From: Desulfuromonas sp964536375
GTDB taxonomy: Bacteria; Desulfobacterota; Desulfuromonadia; Desulfuromonadales; Desulfuromonadaceae
Reading direction: 5' to 3'
Assembly (NCBI GenBank): GCA_964536375.1
Contig: CAZHXF010000014.1
Coordinates: 1-60,039, forward strand
Length of the DNA stretch: 60,039 nucleotides
A program made the position numbers and the translations under genes. Below the pieces are notes generated by a model, which saw nothing but the letters and a program-made list of their open reading frames with translations, made no database searches and was not told the DNA's origin. Shown here in pieces: positions 1-8,563 of this stretch (within the stretch, counting starts at the first letter, position 1; every line of letters begins with the position of its first letter).

Positions 1-188
1 AGCTCCTCGGTAAACACCCCTTTGCTGCCAATTTTGGCGATGGAGACATCAAGAATCTTATCTCCTCGGGTATCTATTTCAACAATCTGGGTCTTCATAC
101 CTGCTTTGTTCAGGAGCTCTTCTACATAATATGCCTGCCACATGGCAAGTTTGCTGCGTCGAGTGCCTATTTTGATGGTAGTGCTCAT
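1..188 (-). CDS. hemC: Hydroxymethylbilane synthase (porphobilinogen deaminase), 5' end only
   Basis: The first 62 residues are present; the gene runs off the left edge. The family polymerises four porphobilinogen molecules to hydroxymethylbilane in cytoplasmic haem/sirohaem/cobalamin synthesis. The N-terminus shows the family pattern IGTRRSKLAMWQA, followed by VEIDTRGDKILD and AKIGSKGVFTEE, which match the conserved Arg-Ser substrate/cofactor region and the TRGD and GGKGLF-like segments of HemC. The ATG at 188 is preceded by an AAGGTGA ribosome site. It is divergent from the efflux operon at 392. The catalytic dipyrromethane cysteine lies outside the window. Confidence 0.93.
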   Translation of the reverse strand, partial: MSTTIKIGTRRSKLAMWQAYYVEELLNKAGMKTQIVEIDTRGDKILDVSIAKIGSKGVFTEE

Positions 189-254
189 AGTAATCACCTT
201 GTGAAGAATTTATGTTTTGTTACTGTAGTATCAGACTTGACCTAGAAACGGCTC

Positions 255-283
255 ATTTTTTCAGTTATTCCCCCCCCTGTCAA
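255..283 (-). promoter_or_regulatory. Probable sigma-70 promoter of hemC with a G8 tract in the spacer
   Basis: On the minus strand a perfect TTGACA (278-283) is followed after 17 bases by AAAAAT (255-260, four of six consensus bases). The spacer starts with eight consecutive G residues (C270-277 on the plus strand). Predicted transcription starts near 248, giving a leader of about 60 bases before the hemC ATG. Assigned by eye. Confidence 0.5.
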
Positions 284-321
284 GGTTGATTTACGCATAC
301 TTTTTTCGTGTAAAAACAGCT

Positions 322-349
322 TTTTGTCTATTTTAGCGGCCTATATAAT
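322..349 (+). promoter_or_regulatory. Possible promoter of the efflux operon
   Basis: A perfect TATAAT box lies at 344-349, about 43 bases before the first ATG of the operon. The -35 side is T-rich (TTTTGT at 322-327, 16-base spacer) and weak. The assignment rests mainly on the -10 box and its position. Confidence 0.35.
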
Positions 350-391
350 GATACCTTCTTACTAAGTTTTTTCTAAGGCGAATTAAAGTAT

Positions 392-2119
392 ATGTCAAAA
401 AATATTATCAGGCTTGTAATCATAATAGCGTTATTCTTGGGTGGCTGTACTACTCCGCAGGGCTATCTGCGCCAGGCTGATGAGGCTGCTTATAGCATAA
501 TTGCTGATAAACAGCTGGATAGCGGCGAAAATACGCCGTTGGCGTTGTATAACATTCCAGCGGTGGGGACTGAGGGTTTGGCGGAGCAGCAGTTGCGCCA
601 CCAGCTGATGCTCGATCAACAGTTGCCCACTCTGAATGCGGCGCCAAGCTCTCAGGTAACTGCTTGCGCACAACAAAAGTACCCGCTGTCGTTAATTGAC
701 GCCTTGCAGGTTGCTGCCCACAATAGCCGTGATTATCAACTGAACAAAGAAAAGCTGTTTCGTCAGGCGCTGAAGCTGGATTTGCAGCGTGATATGTTCA
801 CCAGTTCTTTTAATGGACTGCTGTCATCCATGTGGAGCACTAGCAAAGATGGAGGGACGCGCACCAGTGGCTTGAGTCATAATGGCGAAGGTGGTTGGCA
901 GCATAATTTTACCTCCGGGGTAGCGTTCGCGACAAATATCGGTTTTGATTTGGTGCAGCTGCTGAGCGCTAATCGGGTGTCGGCGCGGGGGATTGTCGCT
1001 GATGCTAGTATCAGCGTGCCGTTGCTACGTGGCTCCGGGCAGCAGATTGTCACCGAAGGTTTGCAGCAGGCGGAACGCAATGTGCTGTATGCTATGTGGG
1101 ATTTTGAACGCTATCGGCGTACCTTTGCGGTGCAGGTGGCCAGCGACTATCTGCTGGTGTTAGAACAAATGAACCGCGTTACCACCGCCTACGATAACTA
1201 TCAACGTTTAATGGAGTCACGCCAGCGCGCCGAGCGTTTAGCTGATGCTGGGCGGCTACCGCAGATTCAGGTGGGGCAGGCGTTACAGGATGAATTACGC
1301 GCCCGTAGCAGTTGGGTAAGTGCCCAGCAGAGCAGTGCTGATAGTTTGGATAGTTTTAAACTTCAGTTGGGTTTGCCACCTGATGCCGCAATAGAGCTGG
1401 AACGGGAAATTTTAACCCAGCAGGTGGTGCCGGATTTGGCTACTGATCAACAGCAGGTGAGCGAGGTGCCATCACAGCTGCTGCCTATGGCATTGTCCAG
1501 TCGCCGTGATTTGCGCATAGCTCAGGGCCGGGTACAGGATAGTGAGCGGGCGTTAGTGATAGCTGTGGATAATCTGCGCGCTGAAGTGACGTTGTCTGGA
1601 TGGGGCGATGCAGGAAGTGCGCGCACCATGGGCAGCGCCACTAGCGATGACGCCCATCTAGATCTCGATCATGGTTATTACGGGGCGCTGTTGAAAATTG
1701 ATCTCCCTTTTGAGCGCACAGCAGAGCGCAATGCTTTGCGCACCAGTTGGCTCGATTGGAATCAGCGCCAGCGTGATCTGGCAGAGCTGGAAGATATAAC
1801 TAAATATCAAGTTCTTAGTGCCTGGCGTGGCTGGCGTGAGGCGTTGGAGCTGATCAAAATCCAAACCCAGGCCCTTGAGGTGGCGCAGCGCCGGGTAGCC
1901 AGCACTAATCTGTTTTTGCAGGCTGGGCGTATTCAGATACGCGATTTGCTCGAGTCTCAGGATGCACTGGTATTGGCGCGTAATGCCCTGGTGGCTGCAC
2001 AGGTACAGTATCGTATTCGTGCCATGGAGTTGCAGCGCGATTTGGGAAAATTGACCATAGACCCCGCTGGGGATTGGCTGGAGGATGTTATTGAGTATGC
2101 TAGCTTGGCCCAAAAATAA
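392..2119 (+). CDS. TolC-family outer membrane efflux lipoprotein
   Basis: This is the outer membrane channel of a tripartite efflux pump, which connects the inner-membrane MacAB-type complex encoded next to it with the cell exterior. The N-terminus is a lipoprotein signal with lipobox LGGC (Cys at about residue 19), so the mature protein should be lipidated, as in OprM-like channels. The remaining 550 residues contain two long helical repeats rich in Ala, Gln and Arg (around 100-340 and 370-560), typical of the OEP duplication. AAGGCG precedes the ATG. Its 3' end overlaps the adaptor gene, consistent with one operon of four genes. Substrate is unknown; macrolides, peptides or lipoproteins are possible by family. 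Confidence 0.85.
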   Translation: MSKNIIRLVIIIALFLGGCTTPQGYLRQADEAAYSIIADKQLDSGENTPLALYNIPAVGTEGLAEQQLRHQLMLDQQLPTLNAAPSSQVTACAQQKYPLSLIDALQVAAHNSRDYQLNKEKLFRQALKLDLQRDMFTSSFNGLLSSMWSTSKDGGTRTSGLSHNGEGGWQHNFTSGVAFATNIGFDLVQLLSANRVSARGIVADASISVPLLRGSGQQIVTEGLQQAERNVLYAMWDFERYRRTFAVQVASDYLLVLEQMNRVTTAYDNYQRLMESRQRAERLADAGRLPQIQVGQALQDELRARSSWVSAQQSSADSLDSFKLQLGLPPDAAIELEREILTQQVVPDLATDQQQVSEVPSQLLPMALSSRRDLRIAQGRVQDSERALVIAVDNLRAEVTLSGWGDAGSARTMGSATSDDAHLDLDHGYYGALLKIDLPFERTAERNALRTSWLDWNQRQRDLAELEDITKYQVLSAWRGWREALELIKIQTQALEVAQRRVASTNLFLQAGRIQIRDLLESQDALVLARNALVAAQVQYRIRAMELQRDLGKLTIDPAGDWLEDVIEYASLAQK

Positions 2120-3721
2120 ATACATCTGGATTGGCGTAATTGCGCTTGTGGTGGTATTGATCTGGTTGCTGCTGGCTTCGCGAGGCGAGGATAGCACGGT
2201 ACAGGCGCTTCCGGTTTTGGTTACGGTTAACCAGAGACCTTTGACTATCGCAGTTAATGCTGCCGGAAGCCTCAGAGCGCGCGACCAAGTGGTGGTGAGC
2301 AATAATCTTGAAGGCAAGACTACTATTTTATCTATTATCGATGAGGGGCAAACCGTCAAGCAGGGCGATTTGCTTATCGAGTTAGATTCCAGCGTGTTGC
2401 AAAGTCGCCTAATTGATGAGCAGATTGCGGTGCAGGGATCTCAGTCCAACTACGTGCAGGCGCGGGAGAATTTAGAAATAGTTAAAAATCAGGCTCAAAG
2501 TGATATCGAAGCTGCGCGGCTGGCGTTCCTGTTCGCCAAAGATGATTTGAATAAATATCAGCTAGGGGAGTTTCCGAATCAGAAGAAAGAGGAGCTGTCC
2601 AAGATAGCGCTGAAGCAGGAGGAACTGCGCCGCGCCGAAGNNNNNNNNNNNNNNNNNNNNNNNNNNNNNNNNNNNNNNNNNNNNNNNNNNNNNNNNNNNN
2701 NNNNNNNNNNNNNNNNNNNNNNNNNNNNNNNNNNNNNNNNAAAGAGGAGCTGTCCAAGATAGCGCTGAAGCAGGAGGAACTGCGCCGCGCCGAAGAAAAA
2801 TTGTCCTGGTCTAAAGTGTTGTTTGCCGAGAAGTACCTGTCCCAGACCGAACTTGAAGCTGATGATCTGGCCGCGCAAAAAGCGCGCATTGATCTGGAGT
2901 TGAGTCAGAGCGGTCTTCAGTTGCTGCTAGAATTTACCAACGTGCGTAGCCTGACTGAGTTAAAAGCCGCAGTAGGGAGTACTGAGTTGGCACTGGAGAG
3001 GGTGCAGCGCAAGGCCAAAGCGAATACTGTGCAGGCTGAGGCTGATCTGCAAGCGAAGCAAGCACTGTTGGAGCGTGAAAATATGAAGTTGAACAAACTG
3101 CTCACCGATATTAACAAAACGACAGTATTAGCTCCGCAGACCGGGGTGGTGGTATACGCCACTTCGTTACAGCGTAGTTGGCGTGGTAATGCCGAGCCGT
3201 TGGCAGCCGGACAAAGTGTGCGTGAGCGTCAGGAATTGATCTATCTGCCAGCTTCAGGTGCCATGGTTGCGCAAACGCAAATCCATGAATCAAATTTGGG
3301 AAAAGTTCACGTCGGTCAAGCGGCACAGGTTTATGTTGATTCAATAAACGGGCGTTCTTTTGCGGCCCTGGTGAAATCGGTGGCAGTTTTCCCTGATGCC
3401 GCAAGTAGTTGGCTGAACCCAGATTTGAAACTTTATAGAACCGAGCTGGAACTCATCGAGTATAGTGACAGCTTGCGTAGCGGCATGAACTGTCGCATAG
3501 AAATTCAGGTGGCTCAATTTGAGGATACTATAGCTGTGCCAATTCAGGCGGTGGTGCTTGATGGCAGTAAACCATTTGTTTATTGCGAACGTGATGGGGT
3601 GGTGCAACGTCAGGCGGTGGAGTTAGGGGAGAATAACGACAGCCTGGTGCAAATCTTGGACGGTATTGTCTCTGGTGACAGGGTGCAGATTAATCCGCCG
3701 GTTACGCCAATGGGTTTGTGA
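2097..3721 (+). CDS. MacA/HlyD-type periplasmic adaptor (interrupted by an assembly gap)
   Basis: Membrane fusion protein linking the MacB transporter to the outer membrane channel. One N-terminal transmembrane anchor (about residues 6-25) is followed by a biotinyl-lipoyl half motif, a long Glu/Lys/Ala-rich coiled-coil hairpin that contains the gap, the second lipoyl half and a beta-barrel (about 330-480). As drawn, the 100 N put the two halves out of frame. Bases 2586-2640 and 2741-2795 are identical, and removing one copy plus the N joins them in frame into a protein of about 490 residues, so the gene is probably intact. Start is ATG 2097 (GGAGG 12 bases upstream) or ATG 2085, which abuts the GGAGG. 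The stop overlaps the next start (TGATG). Confidence 0.85.
2641..2740. other. 100-N scaffold gap with duplicated 55-bp flanks
   Basis: The run is exactly 100 N. The 55 bases before it (2586-2640) are identical to the 55 bases after it (2741-2795). That is the signature of two contigs sharing one k-mer that were placed end to end with a default gap. The true sequence most likely has a single copy and no gap. Confidence 0.95.
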
Positions 3722-4470
3722 TGACCTCGGGCACAGGGAGCGCCATAATTGAGTTACGTCATGCAAGCCGGCGTTATGCTGAAGGTGCTGCTGGAGTAAC
3801 GGCACTGGATAATGTTGACCTGCGGGTAGAACAGGGCAGCACGTTGGCTATCCTTGGTGCCAGTGGCTCGGGTAAAAGCACCTTGCTTAATATCATAGGC
3901 TGTCTTGATCGCCTCACCAGCGGTAGTTATCTGCTCAATGGTGAGGATATCAGCTTGTTTGATGATGACCACCTCAGTGCGGTACGGCTGCACAGTTTCG
4001 GTTTCATCTTCCAGAGTTTTCATCTGATTCCCCAACTGAATATTTTGGAAAATATCGAGTTGCCGCTGTATTATGCTGGTGTTGCGGCTGAAGTGGCGCG
4101 CGAACGCTCCAAATATCTGAGTGCTCTGATGGGTCTCGATGAACGCTGGCTGCACCGTCCCACGCAACTTTCGGGCGGGCAACAACAACGTGTTGCCATT
4201 GCCCGTGCCCTTGCCAATGATCCGGCTATATTGTTGGCCGATGAGCCCACGGGGAACTTGGATAGCAAAACCGGGCAACAGATACTGGAAGTGCTGTATG
4301 GACTGGCCGCTGCCGGTAAAACTCTGATTATGGTGACCCATGACCAGCAGATTGCTGCGCATATGCACCGCCGTTTGTATTTGCGTGATGGACAGGTACT
4401 GAGCAACGAAAATGGTAGCGTCAGCGCGGTAGGTGCTGCAAGTGATCGAGATGTCGGGGCTACCGTATGA
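3721..4470 (+). CDS. MacB/LolD-type ABC transporter ATPase
   Basis: ATP-binding subunit (about 249 aa) energising the adjacent FtsX-type permease. Visible motifs are Walker A GASGSGKST, Q-loop FQSF, signature LSGGQQQRVAIARAL, Walker B LLADEPTGNLDS and the H-loop VTHD, all intact. In E. coli MacB the ATPase and permease are fused; here they are separate genes that overlap by four bases (ATGA at 4467). The start is ATG 3721, sharing its A with the adaptor stop; GTG 3718 is an alternative. The class includes MacB and LolD, so export of peptides, lipopeptides or lipoproteins is possible. Confidence 0.9.
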   Translation: MTSGTGSAIIELRHASRRYAEGAAGVTALDNVDLRVEQGSTLAILGASGSGKSTLLNIIGCLDRLTSGSYLLNGEDISLFDDDHLSAVRLHSFGFIFQSFHLIPQLNILENIELPLYYAGVAAEVARERSKYLSALMGLDERWLHRPTQLSGGQQQRVAIARALANDPAILLADEPTGNLDSKTGQQILEVLYGLAAAGKTLIMVTHDQQIAAHMHRRLYLRDGQVLSNENGSVSAVGAASDRDVGATV

Positions 4471-5771
4471 CAAGCGCCGAGCGCAAAGCCAAAGTGGGTC
4501 AGTTAGCACGCTCGATTCTCGTGCGCGATGTGCGCCTAGGGATTAATAATCTGCGTCTGCATGGGCTGCGCTCTTTCTTGACCATGCTGGGTATGGTGTT
4601 TGGTGTTGCTAGTGTAATTGCCATGCTGGCAGTAGGTAATGGTGCTGGTCAGGAAGCTTTAGAGCAGATCCGCCAAATGGGCAGTGATATTATAATTCTG
4701 GAGTCGAGTAAACCTCTAGCTGAGGATAAGCAACGCCAGGGACAAAATTTTATCAGCATGTACGGGCTGACTTATCTGGATGCCCAGAGGATACAGGAGA
4801 CTATTCCTGCTCTGAGTTTAGTGGTGCCGGTTAAGGTGCGCACTGAGCAGGTATACAAGAGTTCGCAAGCTGTCGATGTACGGGTGGTCGGCACTGTGCC
4901 CAGCTGGTTTTCAGTGGTGCAGCGCCCACTGGTGGCAGGACGCCTGTTGGTGCCTTTTGATGAAGAACGCCGCCAGGCGGTGGCTGTTATTACTGAAGAG
5001 CTGGTGTCGCAGCTGTTTCCCTTGCAAAAGGTACTGGGCAACTTTGTCCGTTTGGGCGGTAGTAGCTACCGCGTAGTCGGTGTGGTGCGGAGTAATTCAC
5101 CGGGTAGCAGCAAGATAAAATCTACCGATAGTGCCAACGATATTTATATACCCTTGGCGGTTATGCGTGAGCGTTATGGTGACATTCTGGTGCAGATAAA
5201 TAGCGGTAGCAGTGTCCGTGAGCGGGTAGAATTGTATCAATTGCTGGTTAAAATGGAGACAGAGGCTGATGTTGAGCCTAATGCTAGCGCCGTGCATACC
5301 CTGCTGAAGCGTTTTCATAAACAGCAGGATGTGGTTGTGCATATTCCGCTGGAGTTGTTGCGCCAAGCGCAGGAAACTCAGCAGCGTTTTAATATCGTCC
5401 TCGGGTCCATTGCCGCTATCAGCCTGTTGGTCGGCGGTATTGGTATCATGAATATCATGCTGGCTTCGGTTACCGAGCGCACGCGAGAAATAGGGGTGCG
5501 CCGGGCTATCGGCGCGCGGCAGTGGCAAATCATTACCCAGTTCCTTATCGAAACCGTGGTGTTGTCCTGTTGTGGTGGTTTGCTTGGCGTGTTGGTGGGT
5601 TTGGTGCTACCGTGGCTTATTACTCAACTTACTGGCTTGAGTACCGTGGTGACGACCTCCAGTTTGATTTTATCGTTATTGATCAGCGTGTCAGTCGGGG
5701 TGGTATTTGGTTTGTATCCAGCAATCCGCGCTTCACGCCTGGATCCGATCACTGCGTTGCGCCATGAATAG
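4467..5771 (+). CDS. MacB-type ABC transporter permease (FtsX family)
   Basis: Inner membrane permease (434 aa) of the same pump. It has the standard topology: an N-terminal transmembrane helix (about residues 35-58, FLTMLGMVFGVASVIAML), a large periplasmic MacB_PCD-like domain (about 60-300) and a C-terminal FtsX domain with three helices (about 310-430). The conserved TERTREIGVRRAIGA coupling-helix segment is present, and the end matches the family LDPITALRHE. It overlaps the ATPase gene by four bases. No clear terminator follows before the YgiQ gene. Confidence 0.9.
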   Translation: MTSAERKAKVGQLARSILVRDVRLGINNLRLHGLRSFLTMLGMVFGVASVIAMLAVGNGAGQEALEQIRQMGSDIIILESSKPLAEDKQRQGQNFISMYGLTYLDAQRIQETIPALSLVVPVKVRTEQVYKSSQAVDVRVVGTVPSWFSVVQRPLVAGRLLVPFDEERRQAVAVITEELVSQLFPLQKVLGNFVRLGGSSYRVVGVVRSNSPGSSKIKSTDSANDIYIPLAVMRERYGDILVQINSGSSVRERVELYQLLVKMETEADVEPNASAVHTLLKRFHKQQDVVVHIPLELLRQAQETQQRFNIVLGSIAAISLLVGGIGIMNIMLASVTERTREIGVRRAIGARQWQIITQFLIETVVLSCCGGLLGVLVGLVLPWLITQLTGLSTVVTTSSLILSLLISVSVGVVFGLYPAIRASRLDPITALRHE

Positions 5772-5817
5772 TTTTCTATTGCCGTTTTTTTGCAAGATTA
5801 TCTCATTTAATAAGTGA

Positions 5818-7725
5818 TTGTCTGTTACGCCTATGTTGCCTAAAGATAAAAAACCTGATTTGACCAGTTTTATCCCCACCACGCGTGCCGAGATGACTGC
5901 GCGGGGCTGGACTGAGCTGGATGTGCTCTTTGTCAGTGGTGATGCCTATGTGGATCACCCATCTTTCGGAGTGCCGCTGCTGGCGCGCTTACTTGAGGAT
6001 CAGGGGTTTCGCGTGGGTATTCTTGCCCAGCCTGATTGGCGCAACCCGCAGGCGTTGCAGGTGATGGGTCGACCACGGCTGTGTGCGGCTATTGCGGCTG
6101 GTGCCATGGATTCTATGGTCAATCACTATACTGCGGCGCGCAAACTGCGCCATGATGATGCCTATACTCCCGGTGGTAAAAGTGGGGCGCGTCCCAATCG
6201 GGCAGTTATTGCCTACACTGCTGCTGTGCGCGGGGCGTTTAAGGGTTTGCCGGTAGTGATTGGCGGTATTGAAGCCAGTTTGCGCCGTTTTGCCCACTAT
6301 GACTATTGGAGCGACAAGGTGCGGCGCTCAGTGCTGGTGGATAGTAAAGCCGATCTGCTGGTGTATGGTATGGGGGAAAAGCCGTTAGTGGAGATTGCCA
6401 CCCGTCTGCAGCAGGGTGAAGTCGTGAGCCAGTTGACCAATATTGCTGGCACCGCCTGGCTGAACGGCGTTGCTCCTGCGGGGGTGCAGCTGCCCAGTTT
6501 TGAACAGGTGCAGCAGGATACGCAGGCTTACGCGCAAATGTTTCTCGCTGTTGAACGCCACAAGGATGCGCTGCTGGTGCAGGCACATGGTGACCGTTTT
6601 GTGGTGGTGAATCGCCCAGCTCCAGCGCTAACCAGTTGTGAGCTGGATCAGCTATATGGCCTGCCATTTACCCGTCGTCCCCATCCATGTTATAGCGAAA
6701 AAATCACCGCGTTTGAGCAGATCCGCTGGTCGGTGACCAGCCACCGTGGTTGTCAAGGTGGCTGTGCTTTTTGTGCTATTGCCCGTCATCAAGGGCGTCA
6801 GGTGCAGTCACGTTCAGAAGAATCAGTGCTTGCCGAGATTGCCCAGCTGACCCATGATCCGCAGTTTCGTGGTACTATTAGCGACGTTGGTGGACCGACG
6901 GCCAATATGTACGGTATCACCTTGGTTGATGCCAAGCAGTGCGGCAGTTGCCAGCGCAGCAGTTGCCTGCATCCGCGAATTTGCACCAATTTACAGGTGC
7001 AGCCCGAGCGCGGTGCCAAACTGCTGCGGCGTATTGGTAATCTTACCGGAGTAAAGCATGTTTTTGTGGCTTCCGGGGTGCGCTATGATCTGTTGGAGCG
7101 CCAGCCGGAATATTTGCACCAGTTGCTTGACCACCATATTGGCGGCTTGTTGAAAGTGGCTCCTGAGGCGTTGAGTAATGACTTGGTGCAGATTATGCGC
7201 AAGCCAGGACCTGAGTATTTTGCTCGGTTTATTGATCAGTTTCGCCAGCACAATAAGCTTGGTGGTCAGCGGCGGGGCATAGTTCCGTACCTGATGGCAG
7301 CTCATCCTGGTTCAACGTTGAGTGATATGGTGGACACCGCGCTGTTTTTGCGTAAATATAATTTACGTGTCGAACAGGTGCAGGAGTTTACTCCCACTCC
7401 GGGCACCTTGGCTACCTGTATGTACCATACTGGCTTGGATCCGCTTACCGGACGAACGGTGGTGAGCAGTTACTCGGAGAAACAACGCCGCTTGCAGAAG
7501 GCTTTGCTGCTTTACCATCAGCCGCAAAATCACGCGGCAATCCGTGAAGCGTTGCGTTTATGTGGGCGTGAGGAAGCCGTTTCTGTGTTGTTAGGTGCCC
7601 CCAAGGGGCAACGTCAGGGTGGTAGTGAAAAAGTGGACAGAGGGAGCCGCCCCGAACCAAAAGGTGAGAACCGGATAAACAACAAGCGCGGGCGTAAGAC
7701 GTTGGCACGGCGGCGGCGGAATTAA
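5818..7725 (+). CDS. YgiQ-family radical SAM protein
   Basis: Large cytoplasmic radical SAM protein (635 aa) of the widespread YgiQ family, whose reaction is not established. The [4Fe-4S]/SAM motif C-x3-C-x2-C is visible as C312-QGG-C316-AF-C319. It is followed by the family segments VGGPTANMYG and the Cys-rich CGSCQRSSCLHPRIC, which may hold another metal or cluster. The N-terminal domain begins FIPTTRAEMTARGWTELDVLFVSGDAYVDHPSFG as in YgiQ. The C-terminus is a strongly basic tail (final 40 residues). The start is uncertain: TTG at 5818 or ATG at 5833, neither with a strong ribosome site. The next gene follows after 13 bases. Confidence 0.9.
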   Translation: MSVTPMLPKDKKPDLTSFIPTTRAEMTARGWTELDVLFVSGDAYVDHPSFGVPLLARLLEDQGFRVGILAQPDWRNPQALQVMGRPRLCAAIAAGAMDSMVNHYTAARKLRHDDAYTPGGKSGARPNRAVIAYTAAVRGAFKGLPVVIGGIEASLRRFAHYDYWSDKVRRSVLVDSKADLLVYGMGEKPLVEIATRLQQGEVVSQLTNIAGTAWLNGVAPAGVQLPSFEQVQQDTQAYAQMFLAVERHKDALLVQAHGDRFVVVNRPAPALTSCELDQLYGLPFTRRPHPCYSEKITAFEQIRWSVTSHRGCQGGCAFCAIARHQGRQVQSRSEESVLAEIAQLTHDPQFRGTISDVGGPTANMYGITLVDAKQCGSCQRSSCLHPRICTNLQVQPERGAKLLRRIGNLTGVKHVFVASGVRYDLLERQPEYLHQLLDHHIGGLLKVAPEALSNDLVQIMRKPGPEYFARFIDQFRQHNKLGGQRRGIVPYLMAAHPGSTLSDMVDTALFLRKYNLRVEQVQEFTPTPGTLATCMYHTGLDPLTGRTVVSSYSEKQRRLQKALLLYHQPQNHAAIREALRLCGREEAVSVLLGAPKGQRQGGSEKVDRGSRPEPKGENRINNKRGRKTLARRRRN

Positions 7726-7738
7726 TGGAAAAGGTGTT

Positions 7739-8533
7739 ATGACGGTGGCCGACACTGATGGAGTGACCATAACAATTTTAGGCTCGGGCACTAGTACTGG
7801 AGTTCCAGTTGTTGGTTGTGCCTGTCCGGTGTGCAAATCGAAAGAAGAGCGCAATAAACGGACTCGTTGTAGTGCATTGTTGTCTTGGGGTGGGTATAAT
7901 GTTCTGATAGATACTTCGCCCGATTTGCGTCAGCAGTCGTTAGTGAATCATATTCAGCAAATCGATGCGGTATTGTATACTCATATTCACGCGGACCATG
8001 TCCATGGTATTGATGATCTGCGGGTGTTTAATATTAAAGGCGATGGCGCGGTGCCTGTTTACGGTTCTCCCGCGTTGATAGAACGTTTGACTAGCTGTTT
8101 CAGTTATGTTTTTTCGTGGAAAAATAAAGGGTATTGCCCACGATTGCAGCCGATTGTTTTAACTGAAGCCATAACGCTGTTCGGACGACGCTTGGTGCCA
8201 ATAGCATTAATTCATGGTTCTGCTCAGGTGTTTGGGTATCGCGTTGGCGATATAGCCTATCTCACCGATTGTATAGATTTAGCGCCACAATCATGGGCGC
8301 AATTGCAGGGGTTGCGGTTGCTGGTTATTGATGGTTTGCGTTTTCGTGCCCATCCGACCCATTTCACGGTTGCCCAGGCTATAGCAGTTGGACAACGCTT
8401 GGGTGCGCAGCGAGTAGTGTTGACTCATCTGAGCCATGATGTAGATTATGTAATACACAGCAAGCAATTGCCGGAGAATGTAGAGTTTGCCTATGATGGC
8501 CAGACTATCACCATTGCTGATCGTCGGGTATAA
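7739..8533 (+). CDS. Metallo-beta-lactamase-fold hydrolase, PhnP-like
   Basis: The 264-aa protein has the zinc-binding signature H82-I-H84-A-D86-H87 and further family residues (LTDCIDL, LTHLSHD). Near the N-terminus the pattern GSGTSTGVPVVGCACPVC is like the structural zinc loop of PhnP, the phosphoribosyl cyclic phosphodiesterase. Related proteins act on cyclic phosphodiesters. No phn genes are nearby, so the substrate cannot be assigned. Start ATG 7739 is preceded by AAGG with five-base spacing, and the gene lies 13 bases after the YgiQ gene, probably co-transcribed. Confidence 0.85.
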   Translation: MTVADTDGVTITILGSGTSTGVPVVGCACPVCKSKEERNKRTRCSALLSWGGYNVLIDTSPDLRQQSLVNHIQQIDAVLYTHIHADHVHGIDDLRVFNIKGDGAVPVYGSPALIERLTSCFSYVFSWKNKGYCPRLQPIVLTEAITLFGRRLVPIALIHGSAQVFGYRVGDIAYLTDCIDLAPQSWAQLQGLRLLVIDGLRFRAHPTHFTVAQAIAVGQRLGAQRVVLTHLSHDVDYVIHSKQLPENVEFAYDGQTITIADRRV

Positions 8534-8563
8534 TGTTGTTATGTTAGTGCCGAGGTAGCCAAT

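Noticed and set aside
2085..3721. macA as a pseudogene with a frameshift or two separate genes
   Set aside because: The apparent frame change is produced by the 100-N filler and a duplicated 55-bp overlap; the merged sequence is open.
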